The position numbers were made by a program, and so were the translations under genes. Below, piece after piece: positions 1 through 11,546 of a DNA stretch of 64,000 bases. The stretch lies in the NCBI RefSeq assembly GCF_001530125.1, contig NZ_LDUG01000025.1:62001-126000 (forward strand), written 5' to 3'. The first letter of the stretch is position 1, and every line of letters begins with the position of its first letter. The notes below the pieces were generated by a model. It was not told the DNA's origin. It made no database searches and worked only from the letters and a program-made list of their open reading frames with translations. Source of the stretch: Thiobacillus denitrificans. GTDB taxonomy: Bacteria > Pseudomonadota > Gammaproteobacteria > Burkholderiales > Thiobacillaceae.

Positions 1-1
1 G

Positions 2-535
2 GCTAATCAGGAAATTACGTACAGCTTCTGCGCGCTGCCTGGACAAATTCATGTTGTATTTGTCACTGCCCATGCTATCGGTGTGGCCCGCCACTTCAAT
101 GTTCACATCGCCCCATGCCTTCAACGCCTCGACGTTCTTGTCGAGCTCAGAGACATCTTCCTGGCGCAGAGTGGCTTTGTCGAAATCAAAATTCACGCCT
201 TCGAGCACCAGTTTTTGCGGCGCTTCAGGTTGGGGCGCGACATAAGCAGCCGGCGCGGGTGCGGGTGCGGGTGCGGGCGCGACATAAGCCGGTGCAGGCT
301 CAGGCTCAGGCGCAACGGCAATCTTCTCGGGCGCAGGTGCCGGACAAGGCGTATCAAGAAGGCCCCGTCCAGGACAACCGATCGTCCTGAAAAGCTCGTG
401 ACCGATCGTTTTTCCGGTCGGGCTGGCGGCGTTGGACGGGTTGTAAAAGACACCTTCAGCCGCGTGTGCGCTGATCGCCCCGGCAGAAATCAGGGTTGCG
501 CCAAGGATGCTGAAAAGAAAAGGGGTTGTGCGCAT
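2..535 (-). CDS. OmpA-like peptidoglycan-associated protein, copy 1 (partial)
   Basis: The gene runs off the left edge; about 178 codons are visible. It starts at an ATG preceded by AGGAGC. A signal peptide of about 25 residues ends at AHAA, followed by a short Cys-containing segment (FRTIGCPGRG), a Pro/Ala-rich linker made of short repeats, and the first half of an OmpA C-terminal domain with NFDFDKA and GHTDSMG. There is no beta-barrel domain, so this is a small periplasmic or outer-membrane-tethered peptidoglycan-binding protein rather than a porin. The family binds diaminopimelate through the Asp of GHTDS and a downstream Arg (LSRQRA), both present here. A paralog of the same architecture lies immediately upstream (835-1500). 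Confidence 0.85.
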   Translation of the reverse strand, partial: MRTTPFLFSILGATLISAGAISAHAAEGVFYNPSNAASPTGKTIGHELFRTIGCPGRGLLDTPCPAPAPEKIAVAPEPEPAPAYVAPAPAPAPAPAAYVAPQPEAPQKLVLEGVNFDFDKATLRQEDVSELDKNVEALKAWGDVNIEVAGHTDSMGSDKYNMNLSRQRAEAVRNFLIS

Positions 536-707
536 ATTAAAGCTCCTATTAAAGATTCAAGCAAAACTCGATGGGCATCCTGAAAACGGATTGTGCTTAC
601 AGGATGTTTGGAAAAAACGATACGTTAATAATACTCAAAAGCGCCCGCCGATTCTGTGCGCTAGCGAACATAACACTGCATTTTCCGAACGCGGACGAAG
701 AACACAG

Positions 708-735
708 GCAAAACGCATGCCGGGGAGCGTTTTGC
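708..735. repeat. Inverted repeat between the two OmpA-like genes
   Basis: A perfect 9-base inverted repeat (GCAAAACGC / GCGTTTTGC) flanks a 10-base loop, and pairing resumes for three bases beyond one mismatch. It lies downstream of copy 2. There is no T-tract on the minus strand after it, so it is not a classical intrinsic terminator. It may be an mRNA-stabilising or processing hairpin. The rest of the 536-834 gap shows nothing else I can name. Confidence 0.4.
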
Positions 736-834
736 GTGTCATGAAAAACGAGGCCGGCGCCATTCTACGCTACGCCACGGCAAAAATGAATACGGGAACC
801 GAAGTCCCCATACTCAACCTGAGTGGCGCCGCAG

Positions 835-1500
835 TTATTTGTACCGTACCAGTTCGACGCGCCGGTTCTGAGCGCGGCCCTCGCGCGTATCATTGCTGAC
901 AGCCGGCCGGGATTCACCGTAACCCTTGGCGGTCAGACGATCTGCCGAGACGCCCTTGCTAATGAGATAGTTACGAACAGCCTCGGCGCGGCGCTGCGAC
1001 AATCCCAGATTGTAAGCTTCCGTGCCAATGCTGCACGTGTGGCCCGCAACCTCCACATCCACATCGCCCCATGTCTTCAAAGTGGTGACGTTCTGGTCGA
1101 GTTTGGCGTAGTCTCCCGGCCGGATGACTGCCTTGTCGAAATCAAAATTCACGCCTTCCAGCACGAGCGTCGCGACGGGTACGGGTTCCGCCACAGGAGC
1201 AAGCGGCGCAGGCTCAGGCGCTGCGGCAACGGGTGCGGGTGCAAGCGGCGCAACGGCAGGCTCGGGTTCGGGCGCTGCCGCAACCGGTGCAGGCGGCGGC
1301 GGTACCGGGCAAGGCGTATCAAAAAGACCGCGGCCAGGACAACCGATCGTCCTGAAAAGCTCATAACCGATCGTAAATCCAGTCGGGCTGGCAGCATTGG
1401 TCGGATTGTAGAAAGGGGCTTCAGCCGCGTGTGCCGTTACAACCCCGGCAGAAAGCAGGATCGTCCCGACGATGCTGAAAAGAAAGGGGGGGGTACGCAT
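835..1500 (-). CDS. OmpA-like peptidoglycan-associated protein, copy 2
   Basis: A 221-residue protein with a signal peptide (cleavage near AHAAE), the same FRTIGCPGRG segment as copy 1, a Pro/Ala/Glu-rich linker at about residues 65-110 and an OmpA C-terminal domain at about 112-221 ending NRRVELVRYK. An AGGAG Shine-Dalgarno precedes the ATG. The peptidoglycan-contact motif reads GHTCSIG instead of GHTDS: the Asp that contacts diaminopimelate in OmpA-family structures is replaced by Cys, while the partner Arg (LSQRRA) is kept. That suggests altered or lost peptidoglycan binding, or a disulphide or lipid-like role for the Cys. The gene is a tandem duplicate of its neighbour. Confidence 0.88.
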   Translation of the reverse strand: MRTPPFLFSIVGTILLSAGVVTAHAAEAPFYNPTNAASPTGFTIGYELFRTIGCPGRGLFDTPCPVPPPPAPVAAAPEPEPAVAPLAPAPVAAAPEPAPLAPVAEPVPVATLVLEGVNFDFDKAVIRPGDYAKLDQNVTTLKTWGDVDVEVAGHTCSIGTEAYNLGLSQRRAEAVRNYLISKGVSADRLTAKGYGESRPAVSNDTREGRAQNRRVELVRYK

Positions 1501-1601
1501 GTTTATTCTCCTATTTCAAAGAACCAAGAAAAATTTGGCGTGCAGTGAAAAACCATCGTGATCCCAGTCAACCTCATCCAATCAACCGGATTGGAAATCC
1601 A

Positions 1602-1627
1602 GTATGGCTAATCGTCGGTAGCCATAC
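1602..1627. repeat. 9-bp inverted repeat upstream of OmpA-like copy 2
   Basis: GTATGGCTA and TAGCCATAC are perfect inverted repeats separated by 8 bases, about 100 bases upstream of the copy 2 start. This could be an operator or a 5' leader hairpin. The 1501-1840 gap is otherwise AT-richer non-coding sequence in which I see no gene. Confidence 0.4.
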
Positions 1628-1840
1628 CCGAAATCGAAAATTAGCTATCCATCTCATTTATTAAACGTCCACTACTTAAAAACTAGTCCAAGTATCCGTT
1701 TAGTCAACTATTGCTTGCCCCCCGCGATCATGATGTAGCCATCGCCACAGGCTTGGGCTCATGTCCTTGAAGTACACACTGCCGCCCGTCATTTCTCGAT
1801 AAGGCGCATTTTGGCTATGCTGCATTCCCCTTTTCCAATA

Positions 1841-1869
1841 AAAAAGGCAACCGTTCGGTTGCCTTTTTG
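1841..1869. terminator. Intrinsic terminator of the atp operon (bidirectional)
   Basis: The hairpin GGCAACCG-TT-CGGTTGCC is flanked by A5 on one side and T5 on the other, directly downstream of atpC on the minus strand. The symmetry means it could also stop transcription coming from the left. Confidence 0.9.
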
Positions 1870-1886
1870 TTAGCGCCTGCCGTGTA

Positions 1887-2309
1887 TCAGGTCAGCTTGC
1901 GCAGCTTCTTGATCGCAGCCAGCTGAGCCACCGCCTGGGCCAGTTCGGCCTGTGCTTGCGCGTAGTCGATGGTGGCGGCCTTGTCTTTCATCGCTTCTTC
2001 GGCGGCGCGCTTGGCTTCGAGGGCCTTGGCTTCGTCGAGGTCGGCGCCGCGAATGGCGGAGTCGGACAGGATGGTAACGACGTGCGGCTGCACTTCGAGA
2101 ATGCCGCCGGAGACATAGACCAGCTCTTCTTCAGCCTGGTTCGGCACTTTGATGCGCACCGAGCCGGCTTTGAGCGTGGTCAACAACGGAGTGTGACGCG
2201 GGTAGATACCGAGTTCGCCACGCATGCCGGGGGCAATCACCACTTCGGCAGTGCCGGAGTAAAGTAATTTTTCTGCGCTAACGATGTCGACGTGTAGGGT
2301 CATGGCCAT
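1887..2309 (-). CDS. atpC: ATP synthase F1 subunit epsilon
   Basis: A 140-residue central-stalk subunit that couples gamma rotation to the c-ring and inhibits ATP hydrolysis. The N-terminal beta-sandwich ([38 protein letters not shown]) and the C-terminal helical hairpin rich in Ala/Glu/Lys (about residues 88-140) are both present. The reading frame is open 21 codons further upstream, but those residues do not look like AtpC and are encoded by the repeat between atpD and atpC, so the ATG at 2309 is preferred. A second ATG two codons in (2303) is possible. It is the last gene of the operon. Confidence 0.95.
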   Translation of the reverse strand: MAMTLHVDIVSAEKLLYSGTAEVVIAPGMRGELGIYPRHTPLLTTLKAGSVRIKVPNQAEEELVYVSGGILEVQPHVVTILSDSAIRGADLDEAKALEAKRAAEEAMKDKAATIDYAQAQAELAQAVAQLAAIKKLRKLT

Positions 2310-2326
2310 AGTGTATTCCAGTTGAG

Positions 2327-2390
2327 AGCCGAGAGCCGAGAGCGGTGTGGGCAGCAGCCACTTTCGGCTCACCGCTCACAGCTCTCGGCT
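2327..2390. repeat. Palindromic spacer between atpD and atpC
   Basis: The sequence contains three tandem GAGAGCC units followed by a hairpin. AGCCGAGAGC at 2327-2336 pairs with 2381-2390, and AGCGGTG at 2341-2347 pairs with CACCGCT at 2370-2376. It fills nearly the whole intercistronic gap and ends just before the atpD stop codon. It probably acts as an mRNA stability or translation-tuning element, or is a dispersed repeat family member. Confidence 0.6.
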
Positions 2391-2396
2391 TCCTAG

Positions 2397-3785
<1,389 letters not shown>

Positions 3786-3834
3786 CTAAGAAGATTAAAT
3801 TCTGTGCTCGCGTAATTCTGTGTATTGGGCACGT

Positions 3835-4707
3835 TCAAACCGCAGCCGCACCGGCGACGATCTCCGACAGTTCCTTGGTGATCGCAGCCTGCCGGGTCTT
3901 GTTGTAGACCAGCTTCAGCTCGCCGATCACGTCCTTGGCGTTGTCGGAAGCGGATTTCATCGCCACCATCCGCGCCGACTGTTCGCACGCGATGTTCTCG
4001 GCCACGCCCTGATACACCAGCGATTCGATGTAGCGCATCAGCATCTCGTCGACGACTGGCTTGGCATCGGGCTCGTAGATATAGTCCCAGTGCGTTTTCA
4101 GGCTGGCTTCCTCGGCATCTTCCATTTGCGCCAGCGGCAGCAGCTGGGTCAGCGTCGGTTCCTGCTTCATCGTGTTGACGAAACGGTTGTAGACGATGTA
4201 GAGCGCGTCGATCCTGCCTGCCAGATAGGCGTCCAGCATCACCTTGACCGGGCCGATCAGCGTGTCCATGCGCGGGGCATCGCCCAGGCCGGTGAGTTGC
4301 GACACCACGTTGGCGCCGAGGCGCTGCATGAAACCCAGCCCCTTGTTGCCGAGCGCGGTGACGTCGATGCCGACGCCAGCCGCTTCCCATTGCTTCATCT
4401 GGCTCACCACCACGCGAAGGGCATTGGTGTTGAGGCCGCCGCACAGGCCCTTGTCGGAGGTGATGAGGATGAGGCCGACGCGCTTGACGTTGTCACGCGC
4501 GATCACGAACGGATGCTTGTATTCCGTGTGGGCGTACGCCAGATGCGTTGCCACGCGGGCAATTTTCTCGGCATACGGGCGCGCGGCCTTCATGCGCTCC
4601 TGCGCGCGGCGCATCTTGGACGCCGCGACCATTTCCATGGCCTTGGTGATCTTGCACGTGTTTTCCACGCTCTTGATCTTGGTCCGTATCTCTTTTCCGA
4701 CTGCCAT
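3835..4707 (-). CDS. atpG: ATP synthase F1 subunit gamma
   Basis: The rotating central shaft, 290 residues. The N-terminal helix begins [20 protein letters not shown], followed by the Rossmann-like middle domain ([15 protein letters not shown] near residues 75-95), and the C-terminal helix contains [14 protein letters not shown] and [20 protein letters not shown]. These are the conserved family ends. The gene lies between atpA and atpD as expected. Confidence 0.97.
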   Translation of the reverse strand: MAVGKEIRTKIKSVENTCKITKAMEMVAASKMRRAQERMKAARPYAEKIARVATHLAYAHTEYKHPFVIARDNVKRVGLILITSDKGLCGGLNTNALRVVVSQMKQWEAAGVGIDVTALGNKGLGFMQRLGANVVSQLTGLGDAPRMDTLIGPVKVMLDAYLAGRIDALYIVYNRFVNTMKQEPTLTQLLPLAQMEDAEEASLKTHWDYIYEPDAKPVVDEMLMRYIESLVYQGVAENIACEQSARMVAMKSASDNAKDVIGELKLVYNKTRQAAITKELSEIVAGAAAV

Positions 4708-4748
4708 TGTTTCTCCTTAAACCAGCGGCTGCTAATCAGCGCGGTCTA

Positions 4749-6290
4749 TCAATAGACGCCGGTTTTCTTGAAATCGTCGACCGCGGCGGTGAGTGCCTTC
4801 TCGGTCGCTTCATCCAGATTGCCGCTGGTTTCGATGGTGTCCATGATGCTGGCGTACTTGGACTTCACGAACGCCATCAGCGCGGATTCAAATGCCAAAA
4901 TCTTGTTGACCTCGACGTCGTCCATGTAGCCCTTGTTGACCGCGAACAGGGTCAGTGCCATCTGTGAAACCGACATCGGCGAGTACTGCGCCTGCTTCAT
5001 CAGTTCGGTGACGCGACGGCCGCGCTCCAACTGCTTGCGGGTCGCTTCATCCAGATCGGATGCGAACTGGGCGAAGGCCGCGAGTTCGCGGTACTGCGCC
5101 AGCGCCAGACGAATACCGCCGCCGAGCTTCTTGATGACCTTGGTCTGCGCAGCGCCGCCGACGCGGGACACCGACAGGCCGGCGTTGATCGCGGGGCGGA
5201 TGCCGGCGTTGAAGAGGTCGGTTTCCAGAAAGATCTGGCCGTCGGTAATCGAAATCACGTTGGTCGGCACGAAGGCGGACACGTCGCCAGCCTGCGTTTC
5301 GATGATCGGCAGCGCGGTCAGCGAACCGGTCTTGCCCTTGACGGCGCCGTTGGTGATCTTCTCGACGTAGTCGGCGTTGACACGCGCGGCACGCTCGAGC
5401 AGACGCGAGTGCAGGTAGAAGACGTCGCCGGGGTAGGCTTCGCGGCCCGGCGGACGGCGCAGCAGCAGCGACACCTGACGGTAGGCCCAGGCCTGCTTGG
5501 TCAGATCGTCGTACACGATCAGCGCGTCTTCGCCGAGGTCGCGGAAGTACTCGCCCATGGTGCAGCCGGCATACGGCGCGATGTACTGCATGGCGGCCGC
5601 GTCGGCTGCGGTCGCGGCGACGACAATGGTGTGATCCATCGCGCCGTGCTCTTCCAGCTTGCGCACTACGTTGGCCACCGAAGACGCCTTCTGGCCGATG
5701 GCGACGTAGATACACGTCACGCCGGTGCCCTTCTGGTTGATGATGGCGTCGATCGCGACAGCAGTCTTGCCGGTCTGGCGGTCGCCAATGATGAGTTCGC
5801 GCTGGCCGCGGCCGACCGGCACCATGGCGTCGATCGACTTCAAGCCGGTCTGCACCGGCTGGTCGACCGATTTACGTTCGATCACGCCGGGGGCGATGCG
5901 CTCGATCGGCATGGTTTTGTCGGCGGCGATGGGGCCCTTGCCGTCGATCGGCTGACCCAGCGAGTTCACCACGCGGCCGAGCAGGCCGCGACCGACCGGC
6001 ACTTCGAGAATGCGCCCGGTGCACTTGGCGACGTCGCCTTCGGTGATGTGTTCGTAGTCACCCAGGATCACCGCGCCGACCGAGTCGCGCTCGAGGTTGA
6101 GCGCCACGCCGAAGGTGTTGCCCGGCATTTCGATCATTTCACCCGACATCACGTCGGACAAACCATGAATGCGGACGATGCCGTCGGTGACGGAGACGAT
6201 CGTGCCTTGGGTGCGCAGTTCGCTTGAGGCACCGAAGTTTTCGATCTTGGCTTTAATCAGTTCGCTGATTTCGCTTGGATTCAATTGCAT
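4749..6290 (-). CDS. atpA: ATP synthase F1 subunit alpha
   Basis: The non-catalytic nucleotide-binding subunit, 513 residues, the usual length. The N-terminus [19 protein letters not shown], Walker A GDRQTGKT near residue 170, the [16 protein letters not shown] segment and [18 protein letters not shown] are all diagnostic. Together with beta it forms the F1 head; the N-terminus binds delta. An AGAACAAA stretch precedes the ATG. It lies 58 bases downstream of atpH. Confidence 0.98.
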   Translation of the reverse strand: MQLNPSEISELIKAKIENFGASSELRTQGTIVSVTDGIVRIHGLSDVMSGEMIEMPGNTFGVALNLERDSVGAVILGDYEHITEGDVAKCTGRILEVPVGRGLLGRVVNSLGQPIDGKGPIAADKTMPIERIAPGVIERKSVDQPVQTGLKSIDAMVPVGRGQRELIIGDRQTGKTAVAIDAIINQKGTGVTCIYVAIGQKASSVANVVRKLEEHGAMDHTIVVAATAADAAAMQYIAPYAGCTMGEYFRDLGEDALIVYDDLTKQAWAYRQVSLLLRRPPGREAYPGDVFYLHSRLLERAARVNADYVEKITNGAVKGKTGSLTALPIIETQAGDVSAFVPTNVISITDGQIFLETDLFNAGIRPAINAGLSVSRVGGAAQTKVIKKLGGGIRLALAQYRELAAFAQFASDLDEATRKQLERGRRVTELMKQAQYSPMSVSQMALTLFAVNKGYMDDVEVNKILAFESALMAFVKSKYASIMDTIETSGNLDEATEKALTAAVDDFKKTGVY

Positions 6291-6348
6291 TTTGTTCTCC
6301 GAACCGTGAGGTTCCGATAAAGATGAGTTGGATGAGCCTGGCCGCGCC

Positions 6349-6885
6349 TTAAGCCTGAAGAGCGAAGGACATGCGCTGCAGCCGCCCCTTCACCGAGCCG
6401 TCTATCACCTGGTCGCCGATGGCAATCACCGCGCCGCCGATCAGTTCAGGATCGACCGCCACCTGCACGTTCACTGCGCGGTTGAACTTGGTCTTGAGGC
6501 CGGCCACCAGATCGTCGAGCTGCGCCTGCGTCAATTCCTGCGCGCTGGTGATGGTGGCCTCGAGGGTGCCTTCGGCGTTTGCCTTCAGGGTCTCGAACTG
6601 CGCGCCGATTTCCGGCAGCAGCGACAGGCGGTCGTTTTCGGCCAACACCTTGGCAAAGTTGCCCCCGCGTTCGCCGAGATCGCTACCGGCCACCTCGATG
6701 ATCAGGCCGGCCACACGACCGGTCGACACCGCAGGGTCGGCGATCAGACGCGCCACCTGGGCATCCGACACGATCAGCGCCAGCGATTGCAGGCGTGACG
6801 ACCAACCCGCCAGGTCTTTTTCGCCCTGTGCCAGGCGGAATACCGCTTCGGCGTAGGGACGTGCCAGGGTAGACAGTTCGCTCAT
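6349..6885 (-). CDS. atpH: ATP synthase F1 subunit delta
   Basis: A 178-residue peripheral-stalk subunit linking F1 to subunit b. The N-terminal helical domain begins [16 protein letters not shown], the family hallmark, and the C-terminal domain has [17 protein letters not shown] and [16 protein letters not shown]. The atpF stop codon and the atpH start are 3 bases apart, so translation is probably coupled. Confidence 0.96.
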   Translation of the reverse strand: MSELSTLARPYAEAVFRLAQGEKDLAGWSSRLQSLALIVSDAQVARLIADPAVSTGRVAGLIIEVAGSDLGERGGNFAKVLAENDRLSLLPEIGAQFETLKANAEGTLEATITSAQELTQAQLDDLVAGLKTKFNRAVNVQVAVDPELIGGAVIAIGDQVIDGSVKGRLQRMSFALQA

Positions 6886-6888
6886 GAT

Positions 6889-7359
6889 TTACAGCTCGGC
6901 TTTCAGCTGGCCCAGCAGGTCAGCGTGGGTTTGCGCGTTGACTTCGCGGCGCAGGATTTTTTCCGCACCGGCCACGGCCAGTGCAGCCACCTGATCACGC
7001 AGACTTTCGCGTGCACGGTTGGTTTCCTGTGCGATATTGGCCTGGGCTGCGGCAAGCTGACGCTCGCCTTCTTCCTTGGCCGCGATTTTCGCTTCCTCGA
7101 TGATCTGAGCCGCGCGCTTGTCCGCCTGCGCAATCACTTCGCCAGCTTGCGCCTTGGCGTCGCGCAGCTTGTCAGCGGCTTTTTTGGCAGCCAGCTCCAG
7201 TTCGTGCTTGCCGCGGTCGCCCGCGGCCAGGCCGTCGGCGATCTGTTTCTTGCGCGTTTCGAGCGCGTTCATGATCGGCGGCCACACGAACTTCATGCAG
7301 AACCACACGAAGAGGATGAACGTGATGGACTGGCCGATCAAAGTTGCGTTGAAATTCAT
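6889..7359 (-). CDS. atpF: ATP synthase Fo subunit b
   Basis: A 156-residue peripheral stalk protein. One N-terminal membrane helix (about residues 5-26, [20 protein letters not shown] start) is followed by a long Ala/Lys/Glu-rich coiled coil to the C-terminus, the standard b-subunit design. It dimerises and holds the F1 head against rotation through delta. Confidence 0.96.
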   Translation of the reverse strand: MNFNATLIGQSITFILFVWFCMKFVWPPIMNALETRKKQIADGLAAGDRGKHELELAAKKAADKLRDAKAQAGEVIAQADKRAAQIIEEAKIAAKEEGERQLAAAQANIAQETNRARESLRDQVAALAVAGAEKILRREVNAQTHADLLGQLKAEL

Positions 7360-7415
7360 ATCCGCACCTTAATTAATGAGACGGGGGTTAAACAAGTTCC
7401 GTATCAACCCGCGAA

Positions 7416-7664
<249 letters not shown>

Positions 7665-7715
7665 CTAAAAGTAAAAATTAAAGTTGAAACAGAAACTGGT
7701 TAAGTACAACCGAAA

Positions 7716-9031
<1,316 letters not shown>

Positions 9032-9068
9032 TAGCCGGGCATGATACTGAATCAGTGAGGTCTATGCA

Positions 9069-9089
9069 ATCATCAAACAGCTTGATGAT
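9069..9089. repeat. 8-bp hairpin in the atp operon leader
   Basis: ATCATCAA and TTGATGAT form a perfect stem with a 5-base loop, about 40-60 bases upstream of atpI. It may be an operator or 5' UTR hairpin of the ATP synthase operon. I could not pick a convincing promoter in 9032-9110. Confidence 0.35.
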
Positions 9090-9110
9090 GAATTTCGCTA
9101 TGTAATGTAA

Positions 9111-9240
9111 TGGGGACTTCTATAAATGCCCGTTTTGTCATTGCGAGCGAAGCGCGGCAATCCAGCGCATTGATTAAGCGGGCATTTCTGGATCGCCGCG
9201 TCGCTACGCTCCTCGCGATGACAATTGATAGAAGTGCCCT
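9111..9240. repeat. MITE-like imperfect palindrome between parB and the atp operon
   Basis: The core runs from GTCATTGCGAGCGAAGCG at 9137 to CGCTCCTCGCGATGAC ending at 9222, forming long imperfect inverted repeats around a short centre that includes TCCAG and CTGGA. The pairing continues outward: GGGGACTTCTATAA on the left matches the complement of TTGATAGAAGTGCCCT on the right. No coding capacity is seen. This looks like a short non-autonomous palindromic element of the type repeated in many proteobacterial genomes. Confidence 0.7.
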
Positions 9241-9286
9241 AATGATGTTCTATAGCCAACAATTGGCGGCCCACAACGGCACCACA

Positions 9287-10138
9287 TTACAGCTGGATTC
9301 CCAGCCTTTGCAGCAAGCCCTGCAGCTCGTCCGCACTGGCAAATTGCAGCGTCAGCCTGCCGCTGCCCTTGCTGTTGGCATGCACGTGGGCGGTCATCCC
9401 CAGCGCATCGGACAGCGCCTCTTCCAGACGGATCACATCACGCGAGACGGCCTGTTTGGCCGGTGCAGCAACGGCGTCTTTCAGCCGCGCCACCCTGCGC
9501 TCGACCTCGCGCACCGACAGGCCGCGGGTTTCGATTTCGTGCGCCAGCTCACGCTGAGCGGTTGCGTGCAAAGGCAACAGCGCGCGCGCGTGGCCCATTT
9601 CGATGAGGCCTGCGGTGACCATGTCCTGCACCGGATGCGACAGATTGAGCAAACGCAGCAGGTTGGACACCGTCGCGCGCGACTTGCCGACCGCCTGCGC
9701 CACCGCGTCGTGCGTCATGCCGAATTCGTGTATCAGGCGCTGCATGCCGTGCGCCTCGTCAATGGCGTTGAGATCCTCGCGCTGGATGTTTTCGATCAGC
9801 GTCATCGCCGCCACCGCGTCGTCGGCAACCTCGCGCACCAGCACGGGGATTTCGGCGAGGCCGGCCAGTTGCGCCGCGCGCCAGCGCCGCTCGCCGGCGA
9901 TGATTTCATAGCCGGTCGCGACTTCACGCGCCAGAATCGGCTGCATCAGCCCCTGTGCGCGGATCGAATCAGCCAGCTCCTGCAGCGATTCGCTGTCCAT
10001 CTGCGTGCGCGGCTGGTATTTGCCGGGCACCAGTTGCGTCACATGCATCATGCGCAGGTCGCCCTGCGGCGGCGGCGCGCTGTCTTCGCCGCCCAGCAGC
10101 GCGTCGAGCCCGCGCCCGAGTCCCTTGAGTTTGGCCAT
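9287..10138 (-). CDS. parB: Chromosome-partitioning protein ParB (parS-binding CTPase)
   Basis: 283 residues. The start MAKLKGLGRGLDALLG is the characteristic ParB N-terminus. The CTP-binding domain has the GERRWRAAQLAGL box, followed by a helix-turn-helix (DAVAQAVGKSRATVSNLLRLL, in part) near residues 140-170 and a C-terminal dimerisation domain. ParB loads at parS and spreads as a clamp; ParA separates the complexes. The ATG overlaps the parA stop by one base, so the two are coupled. Two parS-like sites lie nearby at 13496 and 17744. Confidence 0.96.
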   Translation of the reverse strand: MAKLKGLGRGLDALLGGEDSAPPPQGDLRMMHVTQLVPGKYQPRTQMDSESLQELADSIRAQGLMQPILAREVATGYEIIAGERRWRAAQLAGLAEIPVLVREVADDAVAAMTLIENIQREDLNAIDEAHGMQRLIHEFGMTHDAVAQAVGKSRATVSNLLRLLNLSHPVQDMVTAGLIEMGHARALLPLHATAQRELAHEIETRGLSVREVERRVARLKDAVAAPAKQAVSRDVIRLEEALSDALGMTAHVHANSKGSGRLTLQFASADELQGLLQRLGIQL

Positions 10139-10923
10139 TATGCTGTTTCCCCTGCTGTGATGCCGGCACGCCTGAGCGTTTCCTCGGCCAGTTCCATATA
10201 CGCCTTCGCGCCCTTGCACTGGCGGTCGTAGGCCAGCACCGGCAGCCCGTGGCTGGGCGCCTCGGCCAGCCGCACGTTGCGCGGGATCACGGTGTCGTAC
10301 ACCTTGTCACCGAAATGCTGCTTGATCTGATCCGACACCTGCTGCGCCAGCGTGCTGCGCGGGTCGAACATCACGCGCAGCAGGCCCTCGATGCGGATGC
10401 CGGGATTAAGCCGCTGCTTGACCTTTTTGATCGTGTTGACCAGATCGGTCAGCCCTTCCAGCGCGTAGTACTCGCACTGCATCGGGATCAGCACCGCCTC
10501 GGCCGCCGCAAACGCGTTGACGGTCAGCAGATTCAGCGTCGGCGGGCAATCCATCAGGATGAAATCGTAGTCGTCGGCGACCTGCGCCAGCGCCGCCTTC
10601 AGTCGCAGGTCGCGCTGCTCCAGGTTCACCAGATCGATTTCCGCGCCGGCGAGTTCGCGGTTGGCCGGGATGACGTCGAAATGTCCCGGTTCGGAGCGCA
10701 TCCGCGCGTCGCGCACGCTCACCTGGTTGAGCAGGATCTGGTACACCGTCGGCAGCGCGCTGCGCTTTTCGATGCCCGCGCCCATGGTCGCGTTGCCCTG
10801 CGGGTCGAGGTCGGCCAGCAGCACGCGCTGGCCGAGTTCGGCCAGGCTCGCGGCCAGGTTGACCGCCGTCGTCGTCTTGCCGACGCCACCCTTCTGATTC
10901 GCAATTGCCAGGATTCGGCTCAT
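10138..10923 (-). CDS. parA: Chromosome-partitioning ATPase ParA
   Basis: A 261-residue deviant Walker-type ATPase. [20 protein letters not shown] carries the signature Lys of the KGGVGKTT motif at about residues 10-17, then LLADLDPQGNAT and the Walker B-like DFILMDCPPTLN near 120. Such proteins bind DNA non-specifically as ATP dimers and pull ParB-parS complexes. It overlaps rsmG upstream by one base (TAATG) and parB downstream by one base. Confidence 0.97.
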   Translation of the reverse strand: MSRILAIANQKGGVGKTTTAVNLAASLAELGQRVLLADLDPQGNATMGAGIEKRSALPTVYQILLNQVSVRDARMRSEPGHFDVIPANRELAGAEIDLVNLEQRDLRLKAALAQVADDYDFILMDCPPTLNLLTVNAFAAAEAVLIPMQCEYYALEGLTDLVNTIKKVKQRLNPGIRIEGLLRVMFDPRSTLAQQVSDQIKQHFGDKVYDTVIPRNVRLAEAPSHGLPVLAYDRQCKGAKAYMELAEETLRRAGITAGETA

Positions 10924-11546
10924 TAAACAGGCTCCAGAACGATCAAGTGGCGGCTCACCTCCAGGCCGGGGACCACGAGCGCGTGGTTAGCGCTCACTTT
11001 CACCCAGTCCGGCAATAATGCGATCTCTTCGTGCGGCATCAACCCTTTCATCGCCAGCCAGCGGCCAGTGGGTTTGAGGAGATGACGGGTCAGCGTGACG
11101 AATTCCTTGAGGTCGGAAAACGCGCGCGAGATGATGACATCAAAACGTGCATTAGGCTGGTAATCCTCCACCCGGCCCGTGATCACATTCAGATTGCTCA
11201 GAACCAGTTCGGCCTTGGCCTGCAGCAAGAAAGCGGTCTTCTTGGCGACGCTGTCGATCAGCGTCACCTGCAAGTCGGGCCGCGCGATCGCCAGCGGGAT
11301 ACCCGGCAACCCGCCGCCACTACCGACGTCAAGCACGGTTTCACCCTGAAAGAAGGGAACCGCCGCCAACGAGTCCAGCAGATGGTGGCTGACCATGCGC
11401 TCAGCGTCGCGCACCGCGGTCAGGTTGTGGACGCGGTTCCACTTCCCCAGCAGTGCCAGATAGGCCAGCAGCTTTGCCTTGGCGCCTTCGGGCAAGGTGA
11501 GACCCAAGGCGGCGATGCCCGCCGTTAACTGTTGTTCGACCGTCAT
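10923..11546 (-). CDS. rsmG: 16S rRNA (guanine527-N7)-methyltransferase RsmG
   Basis: A 207-residue SAM-dependent methyltransferase (GidB). The SAM-binding loop reads [16 protein letters not shown] near residues 72-87, followed by [13 protein letters not shown], and VISRAFSDL near 130. It methylates G527 in the 530 loop of 16S rRNA; loss gives low-level streptomycin resistance in other bacteria. It overlaps mnmG by four bases (ATGA). Confidence 0.96.
   Translation of the reverse strand: MTVEQQLTAGIAALGLTLPEGAKAKLLAYLALLGKWNRVHNLTAVRDAERMVSHHLLDSLAAVPFFQGETVLDVGSGGGLPGIPLAIARPDLQVTLIDSVAKKTAFLLQAKAELVLSNLNVITGRVEDYQPNARFDVIISRAFSDLKEFVTLTRHLLKPTGRWLAMKGLMPHEEIALLPDWVKVSANHALVVPGLEVSRHLIVLEPV

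Noticed and set aside
257-290. Tandem GCGGGT units suspected as a CRISPR or regulatory repeat
   Set aside because: They are codon repeats of the Ala-Pro linker in the OmpA-like protein.
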